A DNA stretch of 36,039 nucleotides, from positions 1 through 36,039 of the forward strand of contig CAMYLC010000072.1 of NCBI GenBank assembly GCA_947259195.1, read 5' to 3'. This DNA is from Thermoanaerobaculia bacterium. GTDB lineage: Bacteria; Acidobacteriota; Thermoanaerobaculia; Multivoradales; JAHEKO01. The position numbers and the translations under genes are program-made. The notes beneath the pieces are model-generated. The model searched no databases, was not told the origin of the DNA, and was given only the letters and a program-made list of their open reading frames with translations. This document shows, piece after piece, positions 16,618 through 24,374 of this stretch; within the stretch, counting starts at the first letter, position 1; each line of letters starts with the position of its first letter.

Positions 16618-17376
16618 ATGATCATCGCGATCACCAATCAGAAGGGTGGAGTCGGCAAGACCACAACAGCCATCAATCTGGCCGCTGCAATGGCGTTGAA
16701 GGGCTTGAGGACGCTTCTGATCGATCTCGACCCTCAAGCGAACAGCTCCCTGTCCTTCGTCGAGATTCACCAGCTCGAGCGGACGATCTACGATGTCCTG
16801 ACGGACCCCTCGGTCGACATGGCTGACGTCGTCCTGGAGGCAGAGCAGGTCCCGAACTTGCACGTTGCGCCATCGTCGATCGCTCTGGCGAAGATCGAGG
16901 CAACGCTGCTGGGCGAGTTGGACAGCTACTACCGATTGAAGGACAAACTGAGCAAGGTGCGACGTCGTTACGACTACGTCATCATCGATACCCCGCCAGC
17001 GCTCGGGATCATCACGGTCAACGCGATGGTGGCAGCCACTCACGTGCTGATTCCGATTCAGTCCAGCTACTTTGCTCTCGAAGGTACCGATGACCTTCTG
17101 GAGACCATCGACCAGATCAAACAGCGCGCGAATCGACGGCTACAGATCCTCGGGGCCGTGTTGACGCTCTTCGACGGGAGGACGATTCTCTCGCGCGATA
17201 TCCGGAAGCAGGTCGAGGAGGTCTTTGGCGACAAGCTCTTCGACACCGTTATCTCGAAAAGCGTTCGTCTCGAAGAGAGCCCAGCATACCGAGAGCCCAT
17301 CTTCTCGTTCGCCCCGCGCTCGAGCGGCGCATTCCAGTACTACAAGCTGTCGGAGGAGATCTTGAGTCGTGTCTGA
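16618..17376 (+). CDS. parA: Chromosome partitioning ATPase ParA/Soj
   Basis: ParA is a nucleoid-binding ATPase that, with ParB on parS sites, moves replication origins apart. The 252-residue protein is a short chromosomal Soj-type ParA without an N-terminal HTH. The deviant Walker A is KGGVGKTT (residues 10-17) with its signature lysine. [24 protein letters not shown] and [22 protein letters not shown] are conserved, and the C-terminal part contains [15 protein letters not shown], typical of Soj. It overlaps the parB start by eight bases (17369-17376), so the pair should be co-translated. parB downstream is interrupted. Confidence 0.97.
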   Translation: MIIAITNQKGGVGKTTTAINLAAAMALKGLRTLLIDLDPQANSSLSFVEIHQLERTIYDVLTDPSVDMADVVLEAEQVPNLHVAPSSIALAKIEATLLGELDSYYRLKDKLSKVRRRYDYVIIDTPPALGIITVNAMVAATHVLIPIQSSYFALEGTDDLLETIDQIKQRANRRLQILGAVLTLFDGRTILSRDIRKQVEEVFGDKLFDTVISKSVRLEESPAYREPIFSFAPRSSGAFQYYKLSEEILSRV

Positions 17377-18253
17377 GCCGGAGGGCAGGAAGCGAGGACT
17401 ACCCGAGCGGGTCAAGATGCGGCACGATTCGCATTTCGTCGATGACCTCACTTCGCGAGAGGTCGAGCCCATCGGTCGGATGATGCCGCTGTCGTTGATC
17501 GAACCCGATCCGGGGCAGCCAAGATCCGAGATGGGAGATCTCGAGGAGCTGACTGCATCAGTCCTGGAGAAGGGAGTTCTCGAGCCGATTCTCGTGCGCC
17601 CGCATGGTGCCAGCAGTGGCCCTGACGAGGCCTTCTGGATCGTCTCCGGCGAACGAAGGTACCAAGCGGCTCTCAGAGCCGGACTCTACGATGTGCCGGT
17701 CATCGAGATGGACCTCGATGACGAAGAGGCGCTCGAGATCGCCCTTGTCGAGAACCTCCAGCGCCAGGACCTCACGCCTTTCGAAGAGGGGTAGGGATTT
17801 CGGCGCCTGGCCGACCATTACGGTTACAAGCACGAGCAGATCGCTGGGGCCGTCGGGAAGTCCCGCAGTGTTGTAACGGAGAGCCTGACCCTGCTGCAGA
17901 TCCCGGCTCGAGCGAGAAGTGCCGCCGTCGCATTGGATGTGCTTTCGAAGTCCGTTTTGCTCGAAGTGCTGAAGGCGGCCGGTGACGACGAGGACGAGAT
18001 GGTGAGGCTTCTGGAGCAGGTTGCGAACGAGGGCGTGACTCGAGACGATTTGCGCGAAGTCGCAAGAGCTCGAAAAGAGACTGCCGCCGCGCGGGGCCGA
18101 TCCGGGCGGCGCAAGCCATATGTGTTTCGGTTCAAGTCACCGGACAAGACCTACAATCTGGCTTTGACGTTCCGCAAGAGCACAGTAGACCGCGACGATC
18201 TGATTCAGGCGCTGGAGCAGATCCTTACCCAACTACAAGAAGCGAAGGAGTAG
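17369..18253 (+). pseudogene. parB: parB with a single in-frame amber codon (ParB/Spo0J)
   Basis: ParB is the CTP-dependent clamp that loads at parS. Reading from GTG 17369 (GGAGGAG about ten bases upstream) gives 141 residues with the CTPase motifs GERRYQA (94-100) and ENLQR (128-132). A TAG follows at 17792-17794 in LTPFEEG-stop-GFRRLADHY. The same frame then stays open to 18253 and encodes the rest of a normal ParB: the helix-turn-helix (EQIAGAVGKSRSVV) and the dimerisation tail (YKFRFK-like FRFKSPDKTYNLALTFRKS). ParB proteins often have Glu at the stop position, so GAG to TAG is the simplest explanation. A truncated product would keep CTP-binding motifs but lose parS binding. Error, decay or readthrough cannot be separated here; TAG is used as an ordinary stop elsewhere (accA, rpoN, lptB). 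Confidence 0.85.
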
Positions 18254-18420
18254 CACCGCGGAGGAGGGGCTCTATTTGGAGCTCTGTCACTAATCATATA
18301 CCTGAGTTTACATAATATATATTATCGGACTCGAAATAGATTACGTCCTGGACCAAGGCCACCACCGAGGCAGGAGCTCCGCACCGCTACATTCCTCAGG
18401 CCAAAGCCGTCTTTCGGCCG
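18254..18420. other. AT-rich intergenic region with 14-base palindrome
   Basis: The gap between parB and lptFG contains no open gene. A weak stem-loop (GGGCTC 18267-18272 with GAGCTC 18279-18284) follows parB, but no T-run follows it. Bases ~18285-18345 are strikingly AT-rich compared with everything around them. They include the perfect palindrome ATAATATATATTAT at 18312-18325. I found no -35/-10 pair with proper spacing inside it, although single -10-like hexamers (CATAAT, TATATT) occur. It may be a DNA-bending or protein-binding site, or a piece of foreign DNA. Confidence 0.6.
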
Positions 18421-18426
18421 TATAAT
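18421..18426 (+). promoter_or_regulatory. Perfect -10 hexamer before lptFG
   Basis: TATAAT at 18421-18426 is a perfect sigma-70 -10 box, 21 bases before the lptF ATG, implying a leader of about 14 bases. The -35 region at 17 bases spacing (AGGCCA) is poor, so the promoter may rely on an activator or on the AT-rich patch about 100 bases upstream. Confidence 0.4.
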
Positions 18427-18447
18427 CGCAACCGGCGTCGGTCCCCA

Positions 18448-19143
18448 ATGCGCAAGCTCGACAAATATGTCATTCGCGAGGTCCTCGGTCCTTTGACCCT
18501 GGGCTTTCTCGTCTACACCTTCCTGCTCTTGATGCAGTTCCTCTTTCGCTCGGCGGACATGATCATTCGCCGCGAGGTTCCGGCAGCACAGGTAGGCAAG
18601 CTTCTGCTGTTCACTCTCCCGAACATCATCGTCCTCACGATACCGATGGCTCTTCTCTTCGGAGTCCTCGTCGCCATCGGCCGCTTGGCCGCAGACAGCG
18701 AACTCGTCGCAATGCGTGCCAACGGCATCAGTCTCTATGCCCTCGCGCGTCCTGTCCTGGCCATCTCGGCGTTTCTGACGGTGCTGAACGGAGTCCTGAT
18801 GATCGGGGCCTTGCCCCGTGGCAACAACGCCCTACAACACCTGCGCATAGATATCCTCGGCAGCAGCGTCACCCGGCAGGTCGAGCCTCGCGTCTTCTAC
18901 CAGGACTGGGAGGGGCTCGTTCTCTACGTTTTCGAAGCTCCGCAAGAGTCACCCTACTGGGAGGGAGTCTTTGTCGCCGAGGACCTACCGAGCAACGAGA
19001 ATCAGGTTACCGTAGCCGAACGTGGGCAGGTTCGGCTCGACGAAGCTACACGTCGCAACACCGCATCCAGGGCAAGACCTCGAAGGGGGTTCGCGAACAG
19101 ACTCTCACCGAGCTCCGGGAGCAGGTGGCCAACCCCGCACTGA
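18448..19143 (+). pseudogene. lptF: LptF half of a fused lptF-lptG gene, upstream frame segment
   Basis: From ATG 18448 the product begins like LptF/LptG (YjgP/YjgQ) permeases of the LptB2FG LPS exporter: LDKYVIREVLGPLTLGFLVY. It has three membrane helices (about 12-36, 50-78, 98-122) with the family segment NIIVLTIPMALLFGVLVAIGRLAADSE (read in parts) and the periplasmic domain up to VAERGQVRLDEATRR. After about residue 200 the sequence becomes Arg/Ser/Pro-rich and unlike the family, ending in TGA at 19141-19143, whereas the family sequence continues in another frame. The LptF periplasmic domain is then about 30-40 residues shorter than the LptG one in the downstream half, so a small deletion, not just a one-base slip, is likely around 19050-19085. 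Confidence 0.82.
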
Positions 19144-20699
19144 GCAAGGAGCTGCGGTTGGCCACAGAGATCGAGATTTACAAGAAGTTCTCCATTCCCG
19201 CCGCCTGTTTCGTGTTCGGGCTTCTGGCCTTGCCTCTCGCCTATCGCACCGGGCGCGGCAGTCGCTCCTCGGGATTTGCCGTGTCTATCGGGGTGATTCT
19301 CGTCTACTACATTCTGCTGACCAACGGCGAGGAAACGGCCCGGGTCGGTAAGTTGGAGCCCTGGGTGGCGATGTGGCTGCCCAACCTCGTGCTTGGAGCC
19401 TTCGGTCTCTATCTCCTGGTCCGACGCAACAGTGACAAACCCATCATGTGGGGCGGTCTCGATCAGTGGCTTCGAAAGCGCTCCTGGCTCAACCCCAAGA
19501 ACTGGCGACGCAGCGGTAGTTCGGCCGAGCTGCCGGCTGAGCCTGCTCCAGCTTCTCCGAGCGCCAACGGCGGCCCCCATGTCGTCCTGCGCCTGCCGCG
19601 GCTGCGCCTCCGCTTTCCCAATATCCTCGATCGCTACGTCATCCGACTCTTTTCCGGCGTCTTTGCATTGGTCGTTCTCTCCGGGCTGTCGGTCTACATT
19701 GTCGCCGACATGGCCGACCGGATGGACGACATTCTCAAGAACGATGCGAATTTCGGTGTCGTTCTGACGTACTACAAATACCTGAGCTTGCAGATTGTCT
19801 TCGAGATCGCGCCGATAGCTGTCCTGGTGACGACCCTCATCGTGTTCGGGATTCTCTCGAAGTCGAACGAGGTCACCGCGACCAAGGCACTGGGTATCAG
19901 CCTCTTTCGAATCGCCATCCCGGCGCTCTTCGCGGCCCTGGTGGTGGTAGCCATTTCGGGGTTTCTGGAAGCGCGAGTGCTGCCGGCAGCCAACGCCCGA
20001 GTGGCTCAGGCCGACGACATCATCAAGGGCAGGACCGCTGCGCGGTCCTATAGGCGGGCCGACCGTCAATGGCTCTTTGGCCAGGGTCGGTACATCTACA
20101 ACTATTTGCGTTACGACTCCGCGAGCCAGTCGCTGAATCGACTGCAGGTCTTCGAGTTCGATGAGGAGGACAGCTTCACCCGACGGCTGTTTGCCGAGAA
20201 CGCAAGCTACCTTGGAGACGCATGGCTCTTCGAGAACGGCTGGGTTCGATCGTTCGATGGCGGCGAGGTGCTCGACTTTCGAACCTTCGATCAACCGGTG
20301 ATCGACTACTATCCTGAGACTCCGGACTATTTCGAATCCGAGTACAAGCTACCCAAGGCCATGTCCTATCGCGAGCTCAAGGAATACATCGCCGAGCTCG
20401 AGGGCAGCGGGCAGGCAGTGCCCGAGCTCCAGGTGGAGCTCTATAAAAAGGTTGCACTTCCCTTCGCCTCATTGGTCATGGTCCTGGTCGCGCTGCCGTT
20501 CTCCTTCCGGCTGGGACGGAGAGGAACGCTTTATGGCGTCGGCATAGGGGTGGTCCTCGGAATGGTCTTCTTTGCCCTGCTCGCCTTCAGCAGCACTCTG
20601 GGTGAGACCGGAGCACTACCGCCCATGTTGGCCGTCTGGAGTCCCAGCATCGCCTTCATCATCCTGTCGATCTACCTGATGCTGGGAGTTCGCAGCTAA
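19125..20699 (+). pseudogene. lptG: Rest of LptF plus complete LptG half of the fused permease, downstream frame segment
   Basis: In this frame the family-like sequence starts before the first usable codon (TSKGVREQTLTELREQ, from about 19075). Then follow LptF helices 4-6 (IPAACFVFGLLALPLAYRTG onward) and a Pro/Ser/Ala-rich linker (about residues 120-150). A full LptG-like unit comes next: LDRYVIRLFSGVFALVV, SKSNEVTATKALGISLFRIAIP, a long periplasmic domain, LYKKVALPFASLVMVLVALPFSF and three terminal helices. GTG 19125 has GGGAG three bases upstream and overlaps the end of the upstream segment by 19 bases. Re-initiation as a separate polypeptide is therefore possible. Single-polypeptide LptF-LptG fusions are, to my recollection, found in Acidobacteriota. 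With lptB, the LptC/A-like protein and lptE in the window, only lptD is missing. Confidence 0.82.
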
Positions 20700-20716
20700 A
20701 CCAACGGCGCACGTGG

Positions 20717-21532
20717 ATGACGGTATTCTTTCTCTTTCTGCTGGCCCTGACCGTCGGCTGTCTGACGACCCAGTTCTGGGTGCCAGGAGCCGACTTCGGG
20801 CGCGGCTACTTCCAACTGAACGCCCTGGTCGTGCTCGGAGTGCTCGGCCTGGCGCTGGCTGTCTGGATCTTCTATCCACTGGCGCCTTTTGGCCACCTGG
20901 TCAAGCTCGGATCGGCGTCCATGCTGGTCGCTGTGTTGGCAGTTTTTGTCTACTACGGCACCATCTGGCGAGAAGCCTGGGCGGCGAGTCACTGGCCGGC
21001 CGCGGTGGCCCTCGTCGCGGCTACCATTGCTTTCTTGACGGCTGGACATGCCCTGGTCAGCAGTCCCACTCCCCTGCCCCACCGGGGTCTTCTGCTGACG
21101 CTGAATCTCGTCACTTCGGCTCTCTTGCTGGGGTGGTCACTGATGACCATGCTCCTCGGACACTGGTATCTCGTCGTACCTGGGCTGCGTTTCAGGCACC
21201 TCGTGATCTTCTGCCAGGTGCTCCTGGGAGTTGTTCTCGCGAGAATTCTGGCCGTCACCCTGTCACTTGTTCTTGCGGCCTCGGTCGATCCGCTGATAGA
21301 GCCCCACCCACTGAGAATCCTGGTCGGCCTGAGTGGGCACGGGATGTTCTTCTGGTTTCGTCTGATGTGGGGGCTCGCCATACCGCTCCTGCTGGCCGTC
21401 ATGTCCTTGACCTGTGCCCGTCAGCGAGCCAACCAGTCGGCGACGGGTATCTTGTACGTTCTGGTCATGGGCAGTCTGATCGGTGAGATCACGGCGCTGT
21501 ATCTGACCCTGATCACCGGCGTGCCGGTGTGA
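20717..21532 (+). CDS. Polytopic membrane protein, family not recognised
   Basis: The 271-residue product is almost entirely hydrophobic, with seven or eight predicted membrane helices (near 2-22, 37-58, 65-84, 95-113, 125-147, 162-190, 200-230, 243-266). I do not recognise the family. It has several His residues at or near helix ends (60, 92, 111, 149, 161, 208), with motifs GHALV, GHWYLVVPGLRFRHL and GHGMFFWFRLMWG. These could bind heme or metal or simply line a channel. It starts 17 bases after lptFG and ends 15 bases before the zinc-ribbon gene, so the three probably share a transcript. A role in envelope assembly or in respiration are both guesses. Confidence 0.7.
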   Translation: MTVFFLFLLALTVGCLTTQFWVPGADFGRGYFQLNALVVLGVLGLALAVWIFYPLAPFGHLVKLGSASMLVAVLAVFVYYGTIWREAWAASHWPAAVALVAATIAFLTAGHALVSSPTPLPHRGLLLTLNLVTSALLLGWSLMTMLLGHWYLVVPGLRFRHLVIFCQVLLGVVLARILAVTLSLVLAASVDPLIEPHPLRILVGLSGHGMFFWFRLMWGLAIPLLLAVMSLTCARQRANQSATGILYVLVMGSLIGEITALYLTLITGVPV

Positions 21533-21547
21533 CCATAGGCCGCAATC

Positions 21548-22039
21548 ATGCGCATTCGCATTCAATGCAAGTCTTGCGGACTGCCTTTCAAGACGCGCGT
21601 GGAACCGGGAATTCCGCAAGTCCAATGTCACAACTGCCAACACTCGATTCCCTTGGCCAAGGAGGGCTGGAGCGACGATCCTCCTGCTGTCGAGGTATGT
21701 CCGGTTTGCGAGTGTCGTCACCTCTATCGCCAACGGGACTTCAACCGCGTCCTGGGCTGCCTGCTGGTGCTGATCGGAGCGATTCTCGTGCCCTGGACCT
21801 ATGGCCTCTCTCTGGTGGTCCTCTCCCTGGTGGACCTGGCGATGTACTATCGACTCAGGGAGGCGGTGGTCTGCTATCGCTGCGATACGGTGTATCGGGA
21901 TGCCAGACCCGGACCCAGGCAGAAGGAGTTCGATCTACTGAAGCACGATGTTCTGAAGTACGGGAAGAGCTGGGACCGGCCAGCCGATCTGGAGGACGAG
22001 GCACTGCCTACTGACGGCGCAGAGGATGGCTCTCGATAA
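21548..22039 (+). CDS. Membrane protein with zinc-ribbon motifs
   Basis: The 163-residue product has an N-terminal zinc ribbon of the zinc-ribbon/MJ0042 kind (CKSCGLPFKTRV then CHNC) and a second CPVC motif near residue 57. Two closely spaced membrane helices follow (about 70-105, LGCLLVLIGAILVPW and LSLVVLSLVDLAMY). A CYRC motif (about 119-122) probably pairs with CPVC to make a second zinc site split by the membrane hairpin. The C-terminus is charged and soluble. I know no function for it. It follows the unknown membrane protein and overlaps the 3' end of the opposite-strand DUF84 gene by 32 bases. Confidence 0.72.
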   Translation: MRIRIQCKSCGLPFKTRVEPGIPQVQCHNCQHSIPLAKEGWSDDPPAVEVCPVCECRHLYRQRDFNRVLGCLLVLIGAILVPWTYGLSLVVLSLVDLAMYYRLREAVVCYRCDTVYRDARPGPRQKEFDLLKHDVLKYGKSWDRPADLEDEALPTDGAEDGSR

Positions 22040-22607
22040 TTCCGTAGAGCACCGAAGAAACGGCGTTGAACGTAGCCGTCCCGACTGCGGCTCGACGGGT
22101 CTCGAGGCCGCTGGTCAAAGAGGATGTCATCCCTCCTTTTCGCCGAGTCCCGGGAATGGCAAACGGCACTTGCTGATCGTCCAGCCCTTCGATCAGGCGT
22201 TGAGGGATCTCGACCGAGCTACTGCCTCCCCAGGATTCGCCGGCCAGACCGAGAACCACTGACCATGCGCGCACGAAATAGTGCACCTTGCCCTGGATTT
22301 CGATGGAGTGCAGGCCGCCTTCCGCAGCCACATAGAAGTGATACGCGGCACCGAAGGTCTCGCGGAGCTCGGCGGCCTTCGCTCTGGCCTGCCCGATGGT
22401 CTCTTCATCGCTCAGGGGCAGGCCCAGCATCGGCTCGCCGATCTGCTGCGGAACCACCGCTATGGGGAGTTGTCGACCGAGTCCCTGATGAAAGTAGCGA
22501 ACAAAGCCGTCGCGTACGCCAAGCAGCTTGTCCGCTGCGGCACTCGCCACGGCTACTTCGATTCCATCTTGGAAGCGCCGCCAGAAGGCCCTGAGATCTC
22601 TTTCCAT
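22008..22607 (-). CDS. DUF84 family protein, probable non-canonical purine NTP phosphatase (YjjX-like)
   Basis: The 199-residue product resembles DUF84/YjjX inosine-xanthosine triphosphatases that clean damaged purine nucleotides. Signs are the early VAVAS strand, LPLSDEETIGQARAKAAELRE (the family's SDEET-GA-NR region), FYVAAEGGLHSI (matching V-IE-G), AWSVVLG and a late family-like TSSLTSGLETRRAAVGTATFNAV, which matches the MS-LT--LITR-AVG segment. It is the only minus-strand gene in this stretch. It overlaps the zinc-ribbon gene at its 3' end, and its ATG shares two bases with the ATG of the divergent methyltransferase. No good Shine-Dalgarno was seen for this ATG, so the true start may be slightly downstream. 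Confidence 0.78.
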   Translation of the reverse strand: MERDLRAFWRRFQDGIEVAVASAAADKLLGVRDGFVRYFHQGLGRQLPIAVVPQQIGEPMLGLPLSDEETIGQARAKAAELRETFGAAYHFYVAAEGGLHSIEIQGKVHYFVRAWSVVLGLAGESWGGSSSVEIPQRLIEGLDDQQVPFAIPGTRRKGGMTSSLTSGLETRRAAVGTATFNAVSSVLYGIIESHPLRRQ

Positions 22608-23391
22608 GATCGTTAGCTCGAAGAATCAGAAGGTCAAGGATATTCGCCGCTTTTTGCGGTGTAAAGGTGATCGTGCGGTCCTCGAGGGACCGCACCTCGT
22701 TCGAGAGGCCCTTGCAGCGGCAATGAAGCTCGAGCTCGTACTCGCGACTCCCGCATTTCTCGGTTCCGCCGAAGCTCATAGCCTCCTACCCAGACTCTCC
22801 GGTTCAGTCACCGAGATCGACGAGCAGATTCTCGAGGAACTCTGTGACGCAGACTCTCCCAAAGGCATCCTTGGCGTCGTACGGCTCCCACGCACAGGTC
22901 TCGGCGGACTCCAGGCGTTACCGGACAGGGATGTCTACCTCTATGCCTACCGAATCCAGGATCCGGGGAATCTCGGCGCGCTGGCCCGAACCGGTGAGGC
23001 CTTCGGTTCAGGAGCCTTGATCCTCTCACCCGACACGGTTCATCCGAACCATCCCAGGGCGCTCAGAGCCTCCGCCGGAAGTCTGCTTCGGATGCCCGTT
23101 GCTGTTGGGGTGGAGCCAGCAGAGCTCTCCTCCTCAACGCTCTCCCGGAAGCTCACCTCAGTGGCCCTGGTTCCCAGGGGTGGTACTCGACTCGACCAGT
23201 TTCGGCCTGACTACCCGTTGCTCTTGATGGTGGGCTCAGAAGGCGCCGGCCTGCCCGAGACCATCCTCGACCAGGCCGATTCTCTGCTGACGATTCCGAC
23301 TTCGGAGAGCGTCGAGTCGCTCAACGTGACGGTAGCCGCCAGCGTGGTTCTCTGGCAGCTCCAGCGGCAGCGTGCAGAGATCTCGCGCTAG
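22606..23391 (+). CDS. SpoU/TrmH family RNA 2'-O-methyltransferase
   Basis: This family methylates 2'-OH groups in tRNA or rRNA using S-adenosylmethionine with a knotted (SPOUT) fold. The product from ATG 22606 is about 261 residues. The N-terminal substrate-binding part shows SSKNQKVKDIRRFLR and AVLEGPHLVREAL. The catalytic part has the motifs IQDPGNLGALARTGEAFG, HPNHPRALRASAGSLLRMPV, LLLMVGSEGAGLPE and IPTSESVESLNVTVAASVVL, i.e. SPOUT motifs 1-3 intact. Alternative upstream in-frame starts lie inside the antisense DUF84 gene and are unlikely. The RNA target is not predictable. Start and stop codons both interlock with opposite-strand genes (CATG at 22605-22608; CTAG at 23388-23391). Confidence 0.93.
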   Translation: MIVSSKNQKVKDIRRFLRCKGDRAVLEGPHLVREALAAAMKLELVLATPAFLGSAEAHSLLPRLSGSVTEIDEQILEELCDADSPKGILGVVRLPRTGLGGLQALPDRDVYLYAYRIQDPGNLGALARTGEAFGSGALILSPDTVHPNHPRALRASAGSLLRMPVAVGVEPAELSSSTLSRKLTSVALVPRGGTRLDQFRPDYPLLLMVGSEGAGLPETILDQADSLLTIPTSESVESLNVTVAASVVLWQLQRQRAEISR

Positions 23392-24374
23392 CTTTCCGAG
23401 GCCTCCTTCAGGGCCGCCGTCACAGCCGGCACCACTTCATGCAGGTCGCCCACGATGCCATAGTGAGCGACATTGAAGATGGGGGCGCCGGCATCCTTGT
23501 TGATGGCCACGATAACCTGCGAGCCTTTCATCCCCACCAGATGCTGAATGGCGCCTGAGATCCCGGCCGCCACGTAGAGCTTGGGTGTAACCGTCTGCCC
23601 GCTGGACCCGATCTGACGATCCCGCGGCAGCCATCCGCTGTCGATCACGGGCCGGCTGGCTCCGAGCTCCCCACCCAGAGCGTCAGCAAGCTCTTGCATG
23701 ATCGGTATCTTTTCCGCGTCTCCGACACCTCTGCCAACGGAGACGATCACGGGGGCTTGCGACAGGTCCACTTCGCCAGCTATGGCCTCCTCGATCCGGA
23801 GGATCTCCCGGTCGGCCGACATCGCCGCGAAGTCCAGGCTCAATGTCTCGATCGGTGCACTTCCCTTTTCCAGTTCGTCGGCGGAGAAGGCCCCTGATTG
23901 CAGGGACACCAGCACGGGGCCAGGGCCCTTGGCACGGACGCTGGCGAACATCTTGCCGCCGAGGACCGGACGCTGCCAGACAACGGAGCCGTCCACGGTT
24001 TCGAAAGAGACCGCCTCCGGCACCAGGGCGGCGTCCAGAGACTGCGCCAGCCCGGGCAGAAAGTCGACGGTCTGATAGGTATGAGGAAACAGGACGTAGT
24101 CGGGCTGCGCAGTCGCAATCGCGGCTTCGAGAGCTCTCGCGAAGCGGCCCGGGGTATAGACTGCCAGGCTTTCATCATCGGCGACGTGGACGGAGCCCAG
24201 GGAGCACTGGCCGACTTCATTCCCGGCTTCCTCCATTCCCGAGCCGAGAAGAACGGCCTCTGCGGTGCCACCCAAATCCGCGGCCAAGGCCTGGCCCGCC
24301 CGGACAGCCTCCCACGACATCTTTTGGATCTTGCCATCTCGTTGCTGAAGAACGATCCAGATTTTCGCGGACAT
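23388..24374 (-). CDS. etfA: Electron transfer flavoprotein subunit alpha
   Basis: EtfA with EtfB forms a soluble FAD-containing heterodimer that takes electrons from acyl-CoA and other dehydrogenases to the quinone pool through ETF:quinone oxidoreductase. The 328-residue product has the N-terminal nucleotide-fold domain (WIVLQQRDGKIQKMSWE; TYQTVDFLPGLA) and the FAD domain. The latter has VSVGRGVGDAEKI, GASRPVIDSGWLPRDRQIGSSG, TPKLYVAAGISGAIQHLVGM and VAINKDAGAPIF, the full family signature. Its ATG overlaps the etfB stop (TAATG). Its stop TAG overlaps the stop of the convergent methyltransferase gene inside CTAG. Confidence 0.97.
   Translation of the reverse strand: MSAKIWIVLQQRDGKIQKMSWEAVRAGQALAADLGGTAEAVLLGSGMEEAGNEVGQCSLGSVHVADDESLAVYTPGRFARALEAAIATAQPDYVLFPHTYQTVDFLPGLAQSLDAALVPEAVSFETVDGSVVWQRPVLGGKMFASVRAKGPGPVLVSLQSGAFSADELEKGSAPIETLSLDFAAMSADREILRIEEAIAGEVDLSQAPVIVSVGRGVGDAEKIPIMQELADALGGELGASRPVIDSGWLPRDRQIGSSGQTVTPKLYVAAGISGAIQHLVGMKGSQVIVAINKDAGAPIFNVAHYGIVGDLHEVVPAVTAALKEASES

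Noticed and set aside
17792..17794. Pyrrolysine or other recoding of TAG as the default explanation for parB
   Set aside because: TAG is an ordinary stop for accA, lptB, rpoN, ptsI and others in this window, and ParB needs no special residue there, so substitution or error is simpler. It is kept only as a possibility to test.
18267..18284. Stem-loop after parB as a Rho-independent terminator
   Set aside because: The stem is short with a G-T pair and no T-run follows.
19085..19089. Programmed frameshift at the G-run (GGGGG) in lptFG
   Set aside because: Family-like sequence in the upstream frame already ends before this run, and the joined product is too short compared with the LptG half, so a slip at the run would not restore a normal protein.
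22528..22605. Upstream extension of the SpoU-type methyltransferase
   Set aside because: It would run inside the antisense DUF84 gene, and family similarity begins at ATG 22606.
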